A stretch of DNA of 64,000 nt, taken from assembly GCA_902602595.1 (NCBI GenBank), contig CACKRJ010000005.1, forward strand, positions 1-64,000, given 5' to 3'. Below are positions 32,276-42,107 of this stretch, in pieces. Source of the stretch: an uncultured SAR86 cluster bacterium. Its GTDB lineage: Bacteria > Pseudomonadota > Gammaproteobacteria > Magnimaribacterales > D2472. Positions within the stretch are counted from its first letter, which is position 1, and the number at the start of each line of letters is the position of its first letter. Made by a program: the position numbers and the translations under genes. A model generated the notes under the pieces. The model saw only the letters and a list, made by a program, of their open reading frames with translations, had not been told where the DNA came from and made no database searches.

Positions 32276-33307
32276 TTATAATTTTAGAATTGAACTTAAC
32301 ATTCTTCTGGCAGCATGGAAATGATCTAAGCTGCTCTCTTTCTGAGACCATTGCACATATTCTTTATTCTCAATAACATTTTTAAGTTTTTTAGATAGTA
32401 ATTCCATAGATTCAGATTCTTCATGCACCAACCCCATACCTAAACCTTCAATATTGATAGCATTTAATAGCTGATGATTATCTATAGCTGATGGAAGAGG
32501 AATCATCACCGATCCTCTTTTTAAACTCATAGCCTCTGATAGAGACAATGCACCAGCCCTGGAAATAATAAAGTCTGCCCATACAATTGAATCTTGCGGC
32601 AAATCATAAAACTCTTTTACCTCAACAGAAATATCATGTGAATATAACCCTTTTACTCCTGAAGATTTTCCGCTTCCAGATTGATGTCTTACCTCTAGGG
32701 GCATGTCTAAAGCATTTAAGGCTATTGGTATATTTTGATTAATAAAATCAGAGCCTTGACTACCGCCAGTTATATATACCCTCAAAGGCTGTTGCGTGGG
32801 ATTCAAGGAAGAATTTTGATTTAATTGTCTTATAGGATTGCCAATGAGTATCATTTTTTTTGAAATCGGCTCGTTAATTGAAAATCCTAAAAAAATTATT
32901 TTTGAAAATTTTTTTAACATTTTATTAGATGTTCCCATAATCGCATTTTGCTCATGTAAGAAAAGAGGTTTTCTGCAAATCCATGCCGATAACCCGACAG
33001 GTAAAGAGATATATCCTCCAAAGCAAACGATATAATCAATATTGTTTTTTTGTATATAGAAAATACTTTTAAAAATTGAGGCTATTAAACCTACCAGGGA
33101 AGTGATTTTAAAAATAAAATTTTTTCCTCTAAACCCTTTCATAGGAATAGTTAAAAGTTTTATATTCTGAGGGAGGACTCTATTTTCTATGCCAGTTTTT
33201 GTTCCAATCCAAAGAACCTCATGATCATTTTTAATACATTCTCTGCCAAACTCTAGTGCTGGAAAAACATGGCCCCCTGTTCCTGCTGCAGAAATTAAAA
33301 ATTTCAT
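32276..33307 (-). CDS. murG: MurG glycosyltransferase
   Basis: ISAAGTGGHVFPAL, ITGGSQGSDFIN, ISRAGALSLSE. Confidence 0.97.
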   Translation of the reverse strand: MKFLISAAGTGGHVFPALEFGRECIKNDHEVLWIGTKTGIENRVLPQNIKLLTIPMKGFRGKNFIFKITSLVGLIASIFKSIFYIQKNNIDYIVCFGGYISLPVGLSAWICRKPLFLHEQNAIMGTSNKMLKKFSKIIFLGFSINEPISKKMILIGNPIRQLNQNSSLNPTQQPLRVYITGGSQGSDFINQNIPIALNALDMPLEVRHQSGSGKSSGVKGLYSHDISVEVKEFYDLPQDSIVWADFIISRAGALSLSEAMSLKRGSVMIPLPSAIDNHQLLNAINIEGLGMGLVHEESESMELLSKKLKNVIENKEYVQWSQKESSLDHFHAARRMLSSILKL

Positions 33308-34410
33308 TACTTTATCGTCTTATTCTCAAAATTAATTCTCAGCACCATACCCATTAAAAACATAAATAAAATTAAGCTTGTGCCCCCATAGCTTATAAAA
33401 GGAAGAGTTAACCCTTTTGTTGGCAAGATTCCAAGATTTACTCCTATATTAAACACTACTTGAATTGCAATCAAAATACCTGCTCCAAAAGCAAGAAATC
33501 CTTGAAATAACTTACCTAGTTCTAGTGCTTTTATTGATGTCTTAAAAATGCCTAGAATTAATAAAGCAAATAAAAAAATTACCATTAACCCTCCAACTAA
33601 TCCAAACTCTTCAACAATTACTGCAAAAATAAAATCAGTATGTGGCTCGGGCAAGTATAAATTTTTTTGCAAACCATTCCCTAAACCTAGGCCAAACCAC
33701 TCTCCCCTACCAATGCCTAGTAATGCATTTGATAACTGCCATCCGGGCCCATAAAAATTCTCAAACGGTTCAGTAAATGAAATAAATCTTATGTACCTAT
33801 AAGGTTCTAGGTATACAGCAACAATAGCCAGCGCGGCCATAAGCAAGATTAATAGTGAGAACTGCAAAAATGAAATTCCTGCAAAAAACAATATTGCAAT
33901 CACCAAAGCTCCAATTACAAGTGTCGATCCAAGATCAGGCTGAGACATAATTAATAGCCCAAAAAGAGCTAAAACAGCTAAAGGCCTTAAAAAACCCAAT
34001 GAAGTATTAATTTCACTTAGTCTTCTAACGCAATAACCTGAAATATATATCACTAAAGCTATCTTGCTTACTTCTGAGGGTTGAATATTTATTGGGCCAA
34101 TTCTAATCCATCTGAGGCTTCCATTAACTTCTGTGCCCACCCCAGGAAAAAAAAGAGCAATAAGCAACAAAAAAGAACCAATTAAAATTGCCCAATCTAA
34201 GGTTAAAAGTAAATTTGACGGTATGCTTAAAGCGATAATAGTTGCAAAGACACCAATAATAAAAAAAATTATTTGCCTTGCAACAAAATGAAAGGGAGTC
34301 CCATAAATATCCTCAGATACATAAATGCTTGAAGATGCGACCATCACCAAACCAATAAACAACAAAGATAGATAGGGCAGAACAATTAATATGTTGTCGC
34401 GATCAATCAT
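33307..34410 (-). CDS. ftsW: FtsW, SEDS-family glycosyltransferase
   Basis: RWIRIGPINIQPSEVSKIALV, PEPHTDFIFAVIVEEFGL, LTLPFISYGGTSL. Confidence 0.97.
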   Translation of the reverse strand: MIDRDNILIVLPYLSLLFIGLVMVASSSIYVSEDIYGTPFHFVARQIIFFIIGVFATIIALSIPSNLLLTLDWAILIGSFLLLIALFFPGVGTEVNGSLRWIRIGPINIQPSEVSKIALVIYISGYCVRRLSEINTSLGFLRPLAVLALFGLLIMSQPDLGSTLVIGALVIAILFFAGISFLQFSLLILLMAALAIVAVYLEPYRYIRFISFTEPFENFYGPGWQLSNALLGIGRGEWFGLGLGNGLQKNLYLPEPHTDFIFAVIVEEFGLVGGLMVIFLFALLILGIFKTSIKALELGKLFQGFLAFGAGILIAIQVVFNIGVNLGILPTKGLTLPFISYGGTSLILFMFLMGMVLRINFENKTIK

Positions 34411-35464
34411 TTGAATTCATTGCAAGCTTTATAAAATGATCCCCTCGCTCTTCAAAGTTTTGATAATCTTGACCGCTTGGATGACCAGGTGAAAAAAGTA
34501 TATGAGTTTGAGAATCATATTTTTCTTTAAAGATAGATCTCATTACAGATGAAAGGCCTTGATTATGGAACATTACTTTTTCTGGATGAAATATTTTCCT
34601 TGATATCTCTTCTGCATGATTGCCGAAAATATAAACCTTTGTTGGGCCTTCAACTTCATAGCTTTCATATTGTTCTTTATCTGGATCTCCGCAAAGGATC
34701 AATACATAAGGGTTAGACATTTTATTTAATGCAAATTTTAGTGCGGTCAAATTAGTTGCCTTAGAATCATTGATAAATACCATTTGATCTCGCGTTACTA
34801 TGTATTGATGTCTGTGGGGCAAATCTTTTAACTGGATATCTTGCACTAATCTTTGAGGTCTGCCAGTAATCATGGACCATAATTTTCTTGGATCAGACTC
34901 TTCCGTTGTTTTTTTTGATTCTTTGATTTTATTTTTTACTTTCTTATACTCTTCAAAATTTACATGATGATCAATATGATCAGGAGAAATATTTAAGAGA
35001 ACTCCGAAATCTAGCTGAATCTCTTTTATCTTCTCAAGCTGAAAGCTAGAAAGCTCAATTATTGAATATCGACAAGAATTAATATTATCCAATACTGGCG
35101 CGCCAATATTACCAACTAATTGAGATTCTTCTAAAAGCTGGTGCAGGTGATAACAGCAAGTACTTTTTCCATTAGTGCCAGTAATTCCAATTTTGTATGA
35201 CTTATCCTCTTTAAAAAAAATATCTATATCAGTTAAATATGGAATTTTATTAAATTCTCCATTTGCATAAATTTTCTTTATATTGATTCCGGGGCTCAAA
35301 TAAACTATCTCATATGACTCTAATTTTTTTTGATTGGGCAATTTATTAAAGATATTAGGTCCTTTCACATTTTGGTCATAGATTTCGTAAGCTTTACCTT
35401 TTTTTTTCAAATACCTTTCTATGGATTGGCCTGTAACTCCATAACCAAAAATAAGGGCTTTCAT
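34403..35464 (-). CDS. murD: MurD, compact
   Basis: GYGVTGQSIERYL, GITGTNGKSTCCYHL, NDSKATNLTALKFAL; 353 aa. Confidence 0.94.
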   Translation of the reverse strand: MKALIFGYGVTGQSIERYLKKKGKAYEIYDQNVKGPNIFNKLPNQKKLESYEIVYLSPGINIKKIYANGEFNKIPYLTDIDIFFKEDKSYKIGITGTNGKSTCCYHLHQLLEESQLVGNIGAPVLDNINSCRYSIIELSSFQLEKIKEIQLDFGVLLNISPDHIDHHVNFEEYKKVKNKIKESKKTTEESDPRKLWSMITGRPQRLVQDIQLKDLPHRHQYIVTRDQMVFINDSKATNLTALKFALNKMSNPYVLILCGDPDKEQYESYEVEGPTKVYIFGNHAEEISRKIFHPEKVMFHNQGLSSVMRSIFKEKYDSQTHILFSPGHPSGQDYQNFEERGDHFIKLAMNSND

Positions 35465-35470
35465 TGAGGG

Positions 35471-36556
35471 TTATCTGAGCTTTAATGTTGCAAGTGCAAA
35501 TAAGACAAGTACAAAAGTTATTATCCAAAATCGAACAATAACTTTTGGTTCGGCCCAGCCTTTTAATTCAAAATGATGATGAATGGGTGCCATCAAAAAG
35601 ACTCTTTTGCCTCTTAATTTATATGAGCCCACTTGAATAATTACGCTCAAAGTTTCCATCACAAAAACTCCTGCCATAATTGCAAATACTATCTCATGTC
35701 TTATTAAAACTGCCAGGGTGCCTAAAATTCCCCCGAGTGTTAAAGATCCTAAATCTCCCATAAATATCTGAGCAGGGTATGTGTTGTACCAAAGAAAGCC
35801 TATGCCAGCCCCGATCAAGGCTCCACAAAACACAATTAACTCCCCACTAAGCGGGTTAAATGGGATGAATAAATAATCAGAGATGATTAAGTTTCCAGAT
35901 GCATAAGCAATGAGGCCAAGACCGCCAGCTATCAAGACTGATGGCAAAATTGCAAGTCCATCTAGACCGTCGGTGAGATTAACTGCATTAGATGAACCAA
36001 TGATTACAAAAATGCTAATTAACAGAAAAATAAAAGGTGAAATTACAAATATATATTCTTTATTGAAAGGTAAAATAAAAATTTGTTCGTTTCCATTGGG
36101 GGAAACCTGCAACATAAATAACATTGAGAGCAAAGCAAAAAGAAATTGCAAAATAAGCTTATATTTTCCTTTTAAGCCTTTTGAGTCTTTTTCCTTTATT
36201 TTCAACCAGTCATCTAAAAATCCTATAGAGCTAAATGAGACGGTAATAAATATAAGAATCCATATGTATGGATTGTTAAAATCTGACCAGAGCAATGTTG
36301 AAATAATTAATGAGAAAATAATAATTAAACCTCCCATGGTGGGTGTGCCAGTCTTTGCAAGATGTGTTTCAGGCCCATCTCCCCTGATGGATTGTGAGAA
36401 TTGAATATTTGTTAAAAATCTAATTAAGGTTGGACCAAGAAAAATTGATAGCATTAGCGCTGTAAGAGTCCCCCCAATAGTTCTTACAGTTAAATAACGC
36501 AGTACATCGAAGCCAGAATCATATGTCATTAGCCAAGTGCCAAATAATTCGATCAT
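35471..36556 (-). CDS. mraY: MraY
   Basis: GTPTMGGL, NAVNLTDGLDGLA, MAPIHHHFELKGW. Confidence 0.98.
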   Translation of the reverse strand: MIELFGTWLMTYDSGFDVLRYLTVRTIGGTLTALMLSIFLGPTLIRFLTNIQFSQSIRGDGPETHLAKTGTPTMGGLIIIFSLIISTLLWSDFNNPYIWILIFITVSFSSIGFLDDWLKIKEKDSKGLKGKYKLILQFLFALLSMLFMLQVSPNGNEQIFILPFNKEYIFVISPFIFLLISIFVIIGSSNAVNLTDGLDGLAILPSVLIAGGLGLIAYASGNLIISDYLFIPFNPLSGELIVFCGALIGAGIGFLWYNTYPAQIFMGDLGSLTLGGILGTLAVLIRHEIVFAIMAGVFVMETLSVIIQVGSYKLRGKRVFLMAPIHHHFELKGWAEPKVIVRFWIITFVLVLFALATLKLR

Positions 36557-36557
36557 A

Positions 36558-37904
36558 TTATTTCCATAAGTTTAGAATTTCTTCCATTCGCATTGATCTT
36601 GATCCTTTTAGTAGTATTTTCTCTTTACCTTTAAGATTTTTTTTCAAGAAATTTACTAACTCCAGCTTATGTTTAAAGAAAAAACCATTATTGCCAAATG
36701 CAAATACTGTATGACGGATTAAATCTCCATATCCAATTAAACAATCTACTCCATGTATTTTGGCATAGTCTCCTAAGTCAATGTGTAGTTTTTTTCTAAA
36801 TCTTCCCAACTCTCTCATGTCTCCAAGGATGGCAACCTTTCTTCCCTGAAATTGACTCAAAACATCTAATGCAGCCTTCATAGAATCAGGATTAGCATTA
36901 TATGAATCGTCGATGACCGTTGATTGTTTAACCCATAATTTTAAATCTAAGCGCTGAGGTGAATTCTTGAGTCCTCTCAGCCCATCTGTAAAGTCCTTCA
37001 TGTTTAACCGAGCAGCATAAATTGCTGCAAAAGAAGCCAGAATATTTACTACATTATGCATTCCTATAAGTTTTGTTTTTATTTGGACTTTTTTCTTTAA
37101 GTGGGCCGATTCAATAAAAAAGGATAGGCCTTCTTTTGTCATCTTAATTTTAGATGGGAAAAAAGATGCTGAAGGCTCCAAGCCAAATGTATAAAAGGTA
37201 ATATCATTCCTCATTTTTTTCCAGTAATTTACATATTGACCGTTTGGAATAATCGCTGAGCCGTTTTTTTTGATGTTATTTATAAGCTCGGACTTTACCT
37301 GCAGGACTCCCTTTACTGAATTTAATCCCTCTAAATGAGAATGACCTATATGAGTAATGATGCCAATATTTGGCTTAATTATTTTTGAAAGCAGATCTAT
37401 ATCACCTGGCTTTGCTGCGCCCATCTCGAAAATTGCTGTGCTATTTTGTGAGTCCAGCTCTAACGCACAAAGTGGTAAACCAATTTCATTATTGTAGTTT
37501 TGGTAAGTGCCATAACTATTTTTTATGCAAGTATTTAAAATAGTTTTGGTTGTTGTTTTCCCATTGCTGCCAGTAATCCCAATAACTATTCCTTTATATC
37601 TTTCAATTGCCATCTCAGCAGCACTAATCAAACATTCTTCGGGACTTTTAACTGAAATAACTTTTGGTGAAAAAGCTATAGAATCTGAAATTTTGCTCTT
37701 TCTTATAATTGCTAACGATGCTCCTTTGTTGATTGCATCTTCCGCATAAAAACTGCCATCCTCTTTTGAGCCATTCAGACCAAAAAAAACTGAATTCTTT
37801 TTTACATTCCGTGAATCTATTTGGAAATTACTAATTGGTAAATTTAATTCATTATCAAGCTGAAGGAGAGTAAATAAATCTTTTGTATTATTAATTAGTT
37901 TCAT
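36558..37904 (-). CDS. murF: MurF
   Basis: GITGSNGKTTTKTIL, DDSYNANPDSMKAAL. Confidence 0.96.
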   Translation of the reverse strand: MKLINNTKDLFTLLQLDNELNLPISNFQIDSRNVKKNSVFFGLNGSKEDGSFYAEDAINKGASLAIIRKSKISDSIAFSPKVISVKSPEECLISAAEMAIERYKGIVIGITGSNGKTTTKTILNTCIKNSYGTYQNYNNEIGLPLCALELDSQNSTAIFEMGAAKPGDIDLLSKIIKPNIGIITHIGHSHLEGLNSVKGVLQVKSELINNIKKNGSAIIPNGQYVNYWKKMRNDITFYTFGLEPSASFFPSKIKMTKEGLSFFIESAHLKKKVQIKTKLIGMHNVVNILASFAAIYAARLNMKDFTDGLRGLKNSPQRLDLKLWVKQSTVIDDSYNANPDSMKAALDVLSQFQGRKVAILGDMRELGRFRKKLHIDLGDYAKIHGVDCLIGYGDLIRHTVFAFGNNGFFFKHKLELVNFLKKNLKGKEKILLKGSRSMRMEEILNLWK

Positions 37905-39351
37905 TTCCTAAAATTTCTAGAACACAATCTTTATCATTAAACGGTACTTTTTTTCCAGATACATCCATATAAGTCTCATGACCTTTACCCAATATTACCA
38001 ATATATTTTCTTTATTTAAGCATTGAAGTGCTAAGCTAATAGCTTCCTGCCTATCCTCTAAAATTTCAATGTTTGTATGAGAATTTCCAACCATTGCATC
38101 CTTAGCAATTGAAGCAAAAGATTCATGACGATTGTTGTCAGATGTGAAGAATACTTTGCTGGCAAAATCTTGTGCCACTTTCATCATCTTAGATCTTTTA
38201 GATTTATCTCGATCTCCTCCACATCCAAAAACCAAAACTATTTCATCATGATAATTAGCTAATTCAGAAAGAATATTTTGCATGGATTGATGGTCATGAG
38301 CAAAATCAATCAATATATTCCCTTCTCTTAATCTTAAAATCTCACCTCTTCCTTGGGGAAGCTTGATTGTATTGCTTCTAATAATTTCAAATTCATCTAA
38401 AGAGATTTGGTCTGAAATTAACGCAATGGCTGAAATATAATTTTCCACATTAAATTTAAGAAATAATGAAACCTGAGCATCTATGCATAAATTGGGAAAA
38501 CTCAATTTTATATTTGAACTTCCTCTTGGATTGTAATCAAGGGAATACTTTAATACTGCTGAAGTATCAGTTGAACTTAAGAATTGTGATTTTGAAAGTT
38601 GTTTTTTTTGATCGTCGGAAAAATCTTCAAGCAAGTCTTGAATTTTATCTATGAAAATAATTGTAGGATTTTTATTATTAAGTTCGGTAATGGATAATTT
38701 TGCATTAATGTAATTAGATTCTGTTTTGTGATAATCCAGATGATCAGATTGAATATTGAGAAGTAATGTTTGTGAAAAAGGCAGATTCCCCAGCCTTTTT
38801 TGCGCTAATGCATGAGAAGAAATCTCAATGAAGATATATGTTTTATGCTGAGATTTACAGGTCTGCAAAATTTCAAATATCTCAAATATCCCAGGCGACG
38901 TGTTGCCTTTTGTCTCCAAAATATCGTCATTGATTATAGCTCCCAAAGTACCAAAATAAACTGAGGGTTTGTTAAGAGCTCTGATAATATTATGAGCCAT
39001 GAATGCTGTTGTTGTTTTCCCGTTAGTCCCTGTTACACCATGAAAGATAAAATCTTCTTCAGATAAATCATAAAAGCTAAAAAGGATTTCTAAGATCTTT
39101 TCTTCCAAATTATCTAAGCAATGAATTGGTATATCCGCCTCTTCATCTAATTTCCGATCTGTGATAATGCAGGATGCTCCCTTCTGAGCAGCATCTCTAA
39201 TAAATTCATTTCCATGTGAATCCACCCCCTGCCTTGCGATAAATAATGAATTCTCTTGAACATCTCTAGAATCATCAGTAATGGATGAAATAAAAAGACC
39301 GTCAAACTTATTTGTATTAATAAAAGGTTTAATAATAAATAATTTATTCAT
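37891..39351 (-). CDS. murE: MurE
   Basis: GVTGTNGKTTTAFM, DNNRHESF at the DNPR position, ILGKGHETY. Confidence 0.96.
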   Translation of the reverse strand: MNKLFIIKPFINTNKFDGLFISSITDDSRDVQENSLFIARQGVDSHGNEFIRDAAQKGASCIITDRKLDEEADIPIHCLDNLEEKILEILFSFYDLSEEDFIFHGVTGTNGKTTTAFMAHNIIRALNKPSVYFGTLGAIINDDILETKGNTSPGIFEIFEILQTCKSQHKTYIFIEISSHALAQKRLGNLPFSQTLLLNIQSDHLDYHKTESNYINAKLSITELNNKNPTIIFIDKIQDLLEDFSDDQKKQLSKSQFLSSTDTSAVLKYSLDYNPRGSSNIKLSFPNLCIDAQVSLFLKFNVENYISAIALISDQISLDEFEIIRSNTIKLPQGRGEILRLREGNILIDFAHDHQSMQNILSELANYHDEIVLVFGCGGDRDKSKRSKMMKVAQDFASKVFFTSDNNRHESFASIAKDAMVGNSHTNIEILEDRQEAISLALQCLNKENILVILGKGHETYMDVSGKKVPFNDKDCVLEILGNETN

Positions 39352-40948
39352 TTAGATAACTTAAGACATCGCTGGAAATAGCTGCAAACAATGGAGCAGC
39401 TACAGCACCACCGGAATAATTATTTAGCCCTGGCTCATCAATGCTGACAAAAATTGTAAGCCTTTTCGAGGTTAATGGCGCAATCCCTGCAAAAGACGAA
39501 ATATATTTACTTTGATCATATCCACCCTTTGAGCTAGCTTTATGAGATGTGCCTGTTTTTCCTGCAACTTCATAATTTGATATTTTTGCAAGGCTTCCAG
39601 TTCCATCTGATACAACTAATTTTAATGACTCTAATACATCAGTAGCAGCATCTTTGCCTATTACTCTTTGCTTATAAACTTCAACATCATCTAAAAAAAT
39701 TTTAAAATCTTTAAGATATCCCTCATTAGCAAAAACTGAATATGCTTGAGCTAATTGCAATGAGGAAGCGGTCATGCTGTAGCCAAATCCAATACTTGCG
39801 ATTTCGTGATCAGAGACATTCTCCCTAGAGTTAATAACACCGTATGCAATGCTAGGAAAAAAAATATTGGGAGGCTTTGAAAGACCAAATCCTTTATAAC
39901 CTGAAATCAATCCCTCTATTCCAACTTGCAAAGCTAGCTTTGAAGCTCCGACTTGGCTTGATTTTGCAATAATTTCACTCGTAGTGAGGTCATGATAGTT
40001 CTTTGGATCAGATATCGTCCTACCACTCAAATTTATAAATCCTGGGCTTGTATTTATTACCTGATTTTTAGAGACTATTCCCATATCAATGCCCTTGGCT
40101 AAAGCTAGTGGTTTAATAATTGAACCAGGTTCAAATGCATCAACCAAAGCTCTATTTCTCTTTATCTGTCTTTTGGGGCTGTTAGGATTGTATGAAGGAT
40201 AGCTAGCTATTGCTAAAATTTCTCCTGATATATTATCCAAGACTATCGCACTGCCTCCATTTGCATTATTAGCCTTAACAAAGCTCGAAAGATGTTTATA
40301 AGCATAAAACTGAACCCTGCTATCAATAGTTAACTTAATATCAAGACCTTGTATAGCCTCTTGAATCACCTGAGGTCTCCTGCTTGCATTTCTATAAATG
40401 ATTTCTTGGCCTGACACTCCAGATAATTCAGCATCTAAGATATTTTCAAGTCCCTCTAGGCCAAACCCATCTCTTCCAGCAAATCCAACTAATGTTGATA
40501 CCTGCTCACCCAGCGGATAATACCTTTTTTGAAATGATTCAATTTCAATACCAGAAAGTTTGAGACTTTTTACAGACTCATATTGAGAGAAATTTAAATT
40601 AGAGAAAATTAGATTTTTTTTATTAAGTTTTTTAATAGCTGAAAAATCTTTATTTAAAAGTAGAAAATTTTTTAATTTATTAAAATCTTCCTCTGAAAAT
40701 TTTTTTAAAGCATATAAATCATACTGATTGATTGATACTGCAAGAGGAAAATTATTTCTATCTAATATGCTTCCTCGAATTGCAGGGATTGACCTAGAAG
40801 TCTCAAGCATGCTCTTACCTTTGGATGTTAGGAAATCTCCTTCAACATATTTAAGGCTTATTATTCTAAAAACTAAAATAAATAGGCTGATCGCTAAAAA
40901 TATGTATATTAAGTATGCCCGCCAGTTATAACCAAAATTATTTTTCAT
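39344..40948 (-). CDS. ftsI: FtsI / PBP3 transpeptidase
   Basis: Pedestal domain IRGSILDRN, SIIK (SxxK), SSQ at SxN position, KTGTS. Confidence 0.96.
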   Translation of the reverse strand: MKNNFGYNWRAYLIYIFLAISLFILVFRIISLKYVEGDFLTSKGKSMLETSRSIPAIRGSILDRNNFPLAVSINQYDLYALKKFSEEDFNKLKNFLLLNKDFSAIKKLNKKNLIFSNLNFSQYESVKSLKLSGIEIESFQKRYYPLGEQVSTLVGFAGRDGFGLEGLENILDAELSGVSGQEIIYRNASRRPQVIQEAIQGLDIKLTIDSRVQFYAYKHLSSFVKANNANGGSAIVLDNISGEILAIASYPSYNPNSPKRQIKRNRALVDAFEPGSIIKPLALAKGIDMGIVSKNQVINTSPGFINLSGRTISDPKNYHDLTTSEIIAKSSQVGASKLALQVGIEGLISGYKGFGLSKPPNIFFPSIAYGVINSRENVSDHEIASIGFGYSMTASSLQLAQAYSVFANEGYLKDFKIFLDDVEVYKQRVIGKDAATDVLESLKLVVSDGTGSLAKISNYEVAGKTGTSHKASSKGGYDQSKYISSFAGIAPLTSKRLTIFVSIDEPGLNNYSGGAVAAPLFAAISSDVLSYLNE

Positions 40949-41213
40949 AATTTACGACGATTACTTCGGTAATCTCTACCATATTTAAAATTTCTTTGGC
41001 ATGACGTTCAACTTTAGCCGGAGAACTTAAATGGTAGTATTCAGTCTTCAAATTAAAATTTATTTCAGTCAATTTATTATTTGCAACCTTAAGATAAGCA
41101 TTATTTTCATACTCTTGACTAAATTGCCATCTAATTTTGATAATCTCAAAGCATAGACAAAGTAAAAGAAAAATATTGATCAGTAAAAAATATATAAATA
41201 TATTTTTTTTCAT
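40938..41213 (-). CDS. ftsL: FtsL
   Basis: Short N-terminus, single TM, coiled coil; between rsmH and ftsI. Confidence 0.85.
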   Translation of the reverse strand: MKKNIFIYFLLINIFLLLCLCFEIIKIRWQFSQEYENNAYLKVANNKLTEINFNLKTEYYHLSSPAKVERHAKEILNMVEITEVIVVNYEK

Positions 41214-42103
41214 GGCTTTGAAAAGACTCTCATGATTGCGCTCCTAGAGCGAGGATTGATTTTTATTTCATTTGCGGATGGTTTTATTTTCTTCTTGATG
41301 TGCCTATACGTTTCTTTTACAGAGATATTAACTGGTATATCTTTGGGGAGTTTTTTAATTTCAGGTCTAAAAAAATTTTTTACAATTCTATCTTCTAATG
41401 AGTGAAATGAAATAATTACTATAACCCCACCAGGTTTAAGAACATCATGTAGCTTAGATAGCGCCACTTTTAAATGATGCAACTCATTGTTTACATGGAT
41501 TCTTATAGCTTGAAATGACTTTGTTGCCGGATGGATTTTGCCAGTTCTTTTGAGAACTGTTTCAATCGTTTTTGTTAGTTCAATTGTAGTTTCCATAAAC
41601 TTAGTAGCCCTAAACTGAACTATGGCCTTTGCAATTTTTCTTGATGCTTTTTCATCTCCATATTTATATAAAATATCACTTATCTCTTTTTCTGGCGCAC
41701 TATTTAGCCACTCAGCAGCACTTAAACCTGAAGATGTATCCATTCTCATATCTAAAGGCCCATCACTTTGGAAGCTAAAACCTCTCATTGGATCATCTAA
41801 ATGAGTTGAACAGGTACCAAGATCAAATAAAATTCCATCAAATTGCTGTTTAGGGAATAATGAATCAATTTCAGAATAATTTGAGTGGTAAATACTGAAA
41901 CGTGAATCTTTGATATTATCTTTCCCAAATGAGACTGCCTCTTGATCCCTGTCAATAGCATACAGTGATCCTTGAGGGGAGATTCTATTTAATATTTCCT
42001 GAGAGTGGCTGCCTCGTCCAAAAGTTAAATCAAGATAAGTTCCAGATAAATCATGCAGCAAGAAGTCTAATGATTCTTCCAGTAGCACTGGAACATGAAG
42101 CAT
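41210..42103 (-). CDS. rsmH: 16S rRNA m4C1402 methyltransferase RsmH
   Basis: HVPVLLEESLDFL, DLTFGRGSHSQEIL, FHSLEDRIVKNFF. Confidence 0.97.
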   Translation of the reverse strand: MLHVPVLLEESLDFLLHDLSGTYLDLTFGRGSHSQEILNRISPQGSLYAIDRDQEAVSFGKDNIKDSRFSIYHSNYSEIDSLFPKQQFDGILFDLGTCSTHLDDPMRGFSFQSDGPLDMRMDTSSGLSAAEWLNSAPEKEISDILYKYGDEKASRKIAKAIVQFRATKFMETTIELTKTIETVLKRTGKIHPATKSFQAIRIHVNNELHHLKVALSKLHDVLKPGGVIVIISFHSLEDRIVKNFFRPEIKKLPKDIPVNISVKETYRHIKKKIKPSANEIKINPRSRSAIMRVFSKP

Positions 42104-42107
42104 CTTT

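Noticed and set aside
35910-36404. 164-aa plus-strand ORF antisense to mraY
   Set aside because: Shadow ORF of an unambiguous mraY; composition mirrors complementary TM codons
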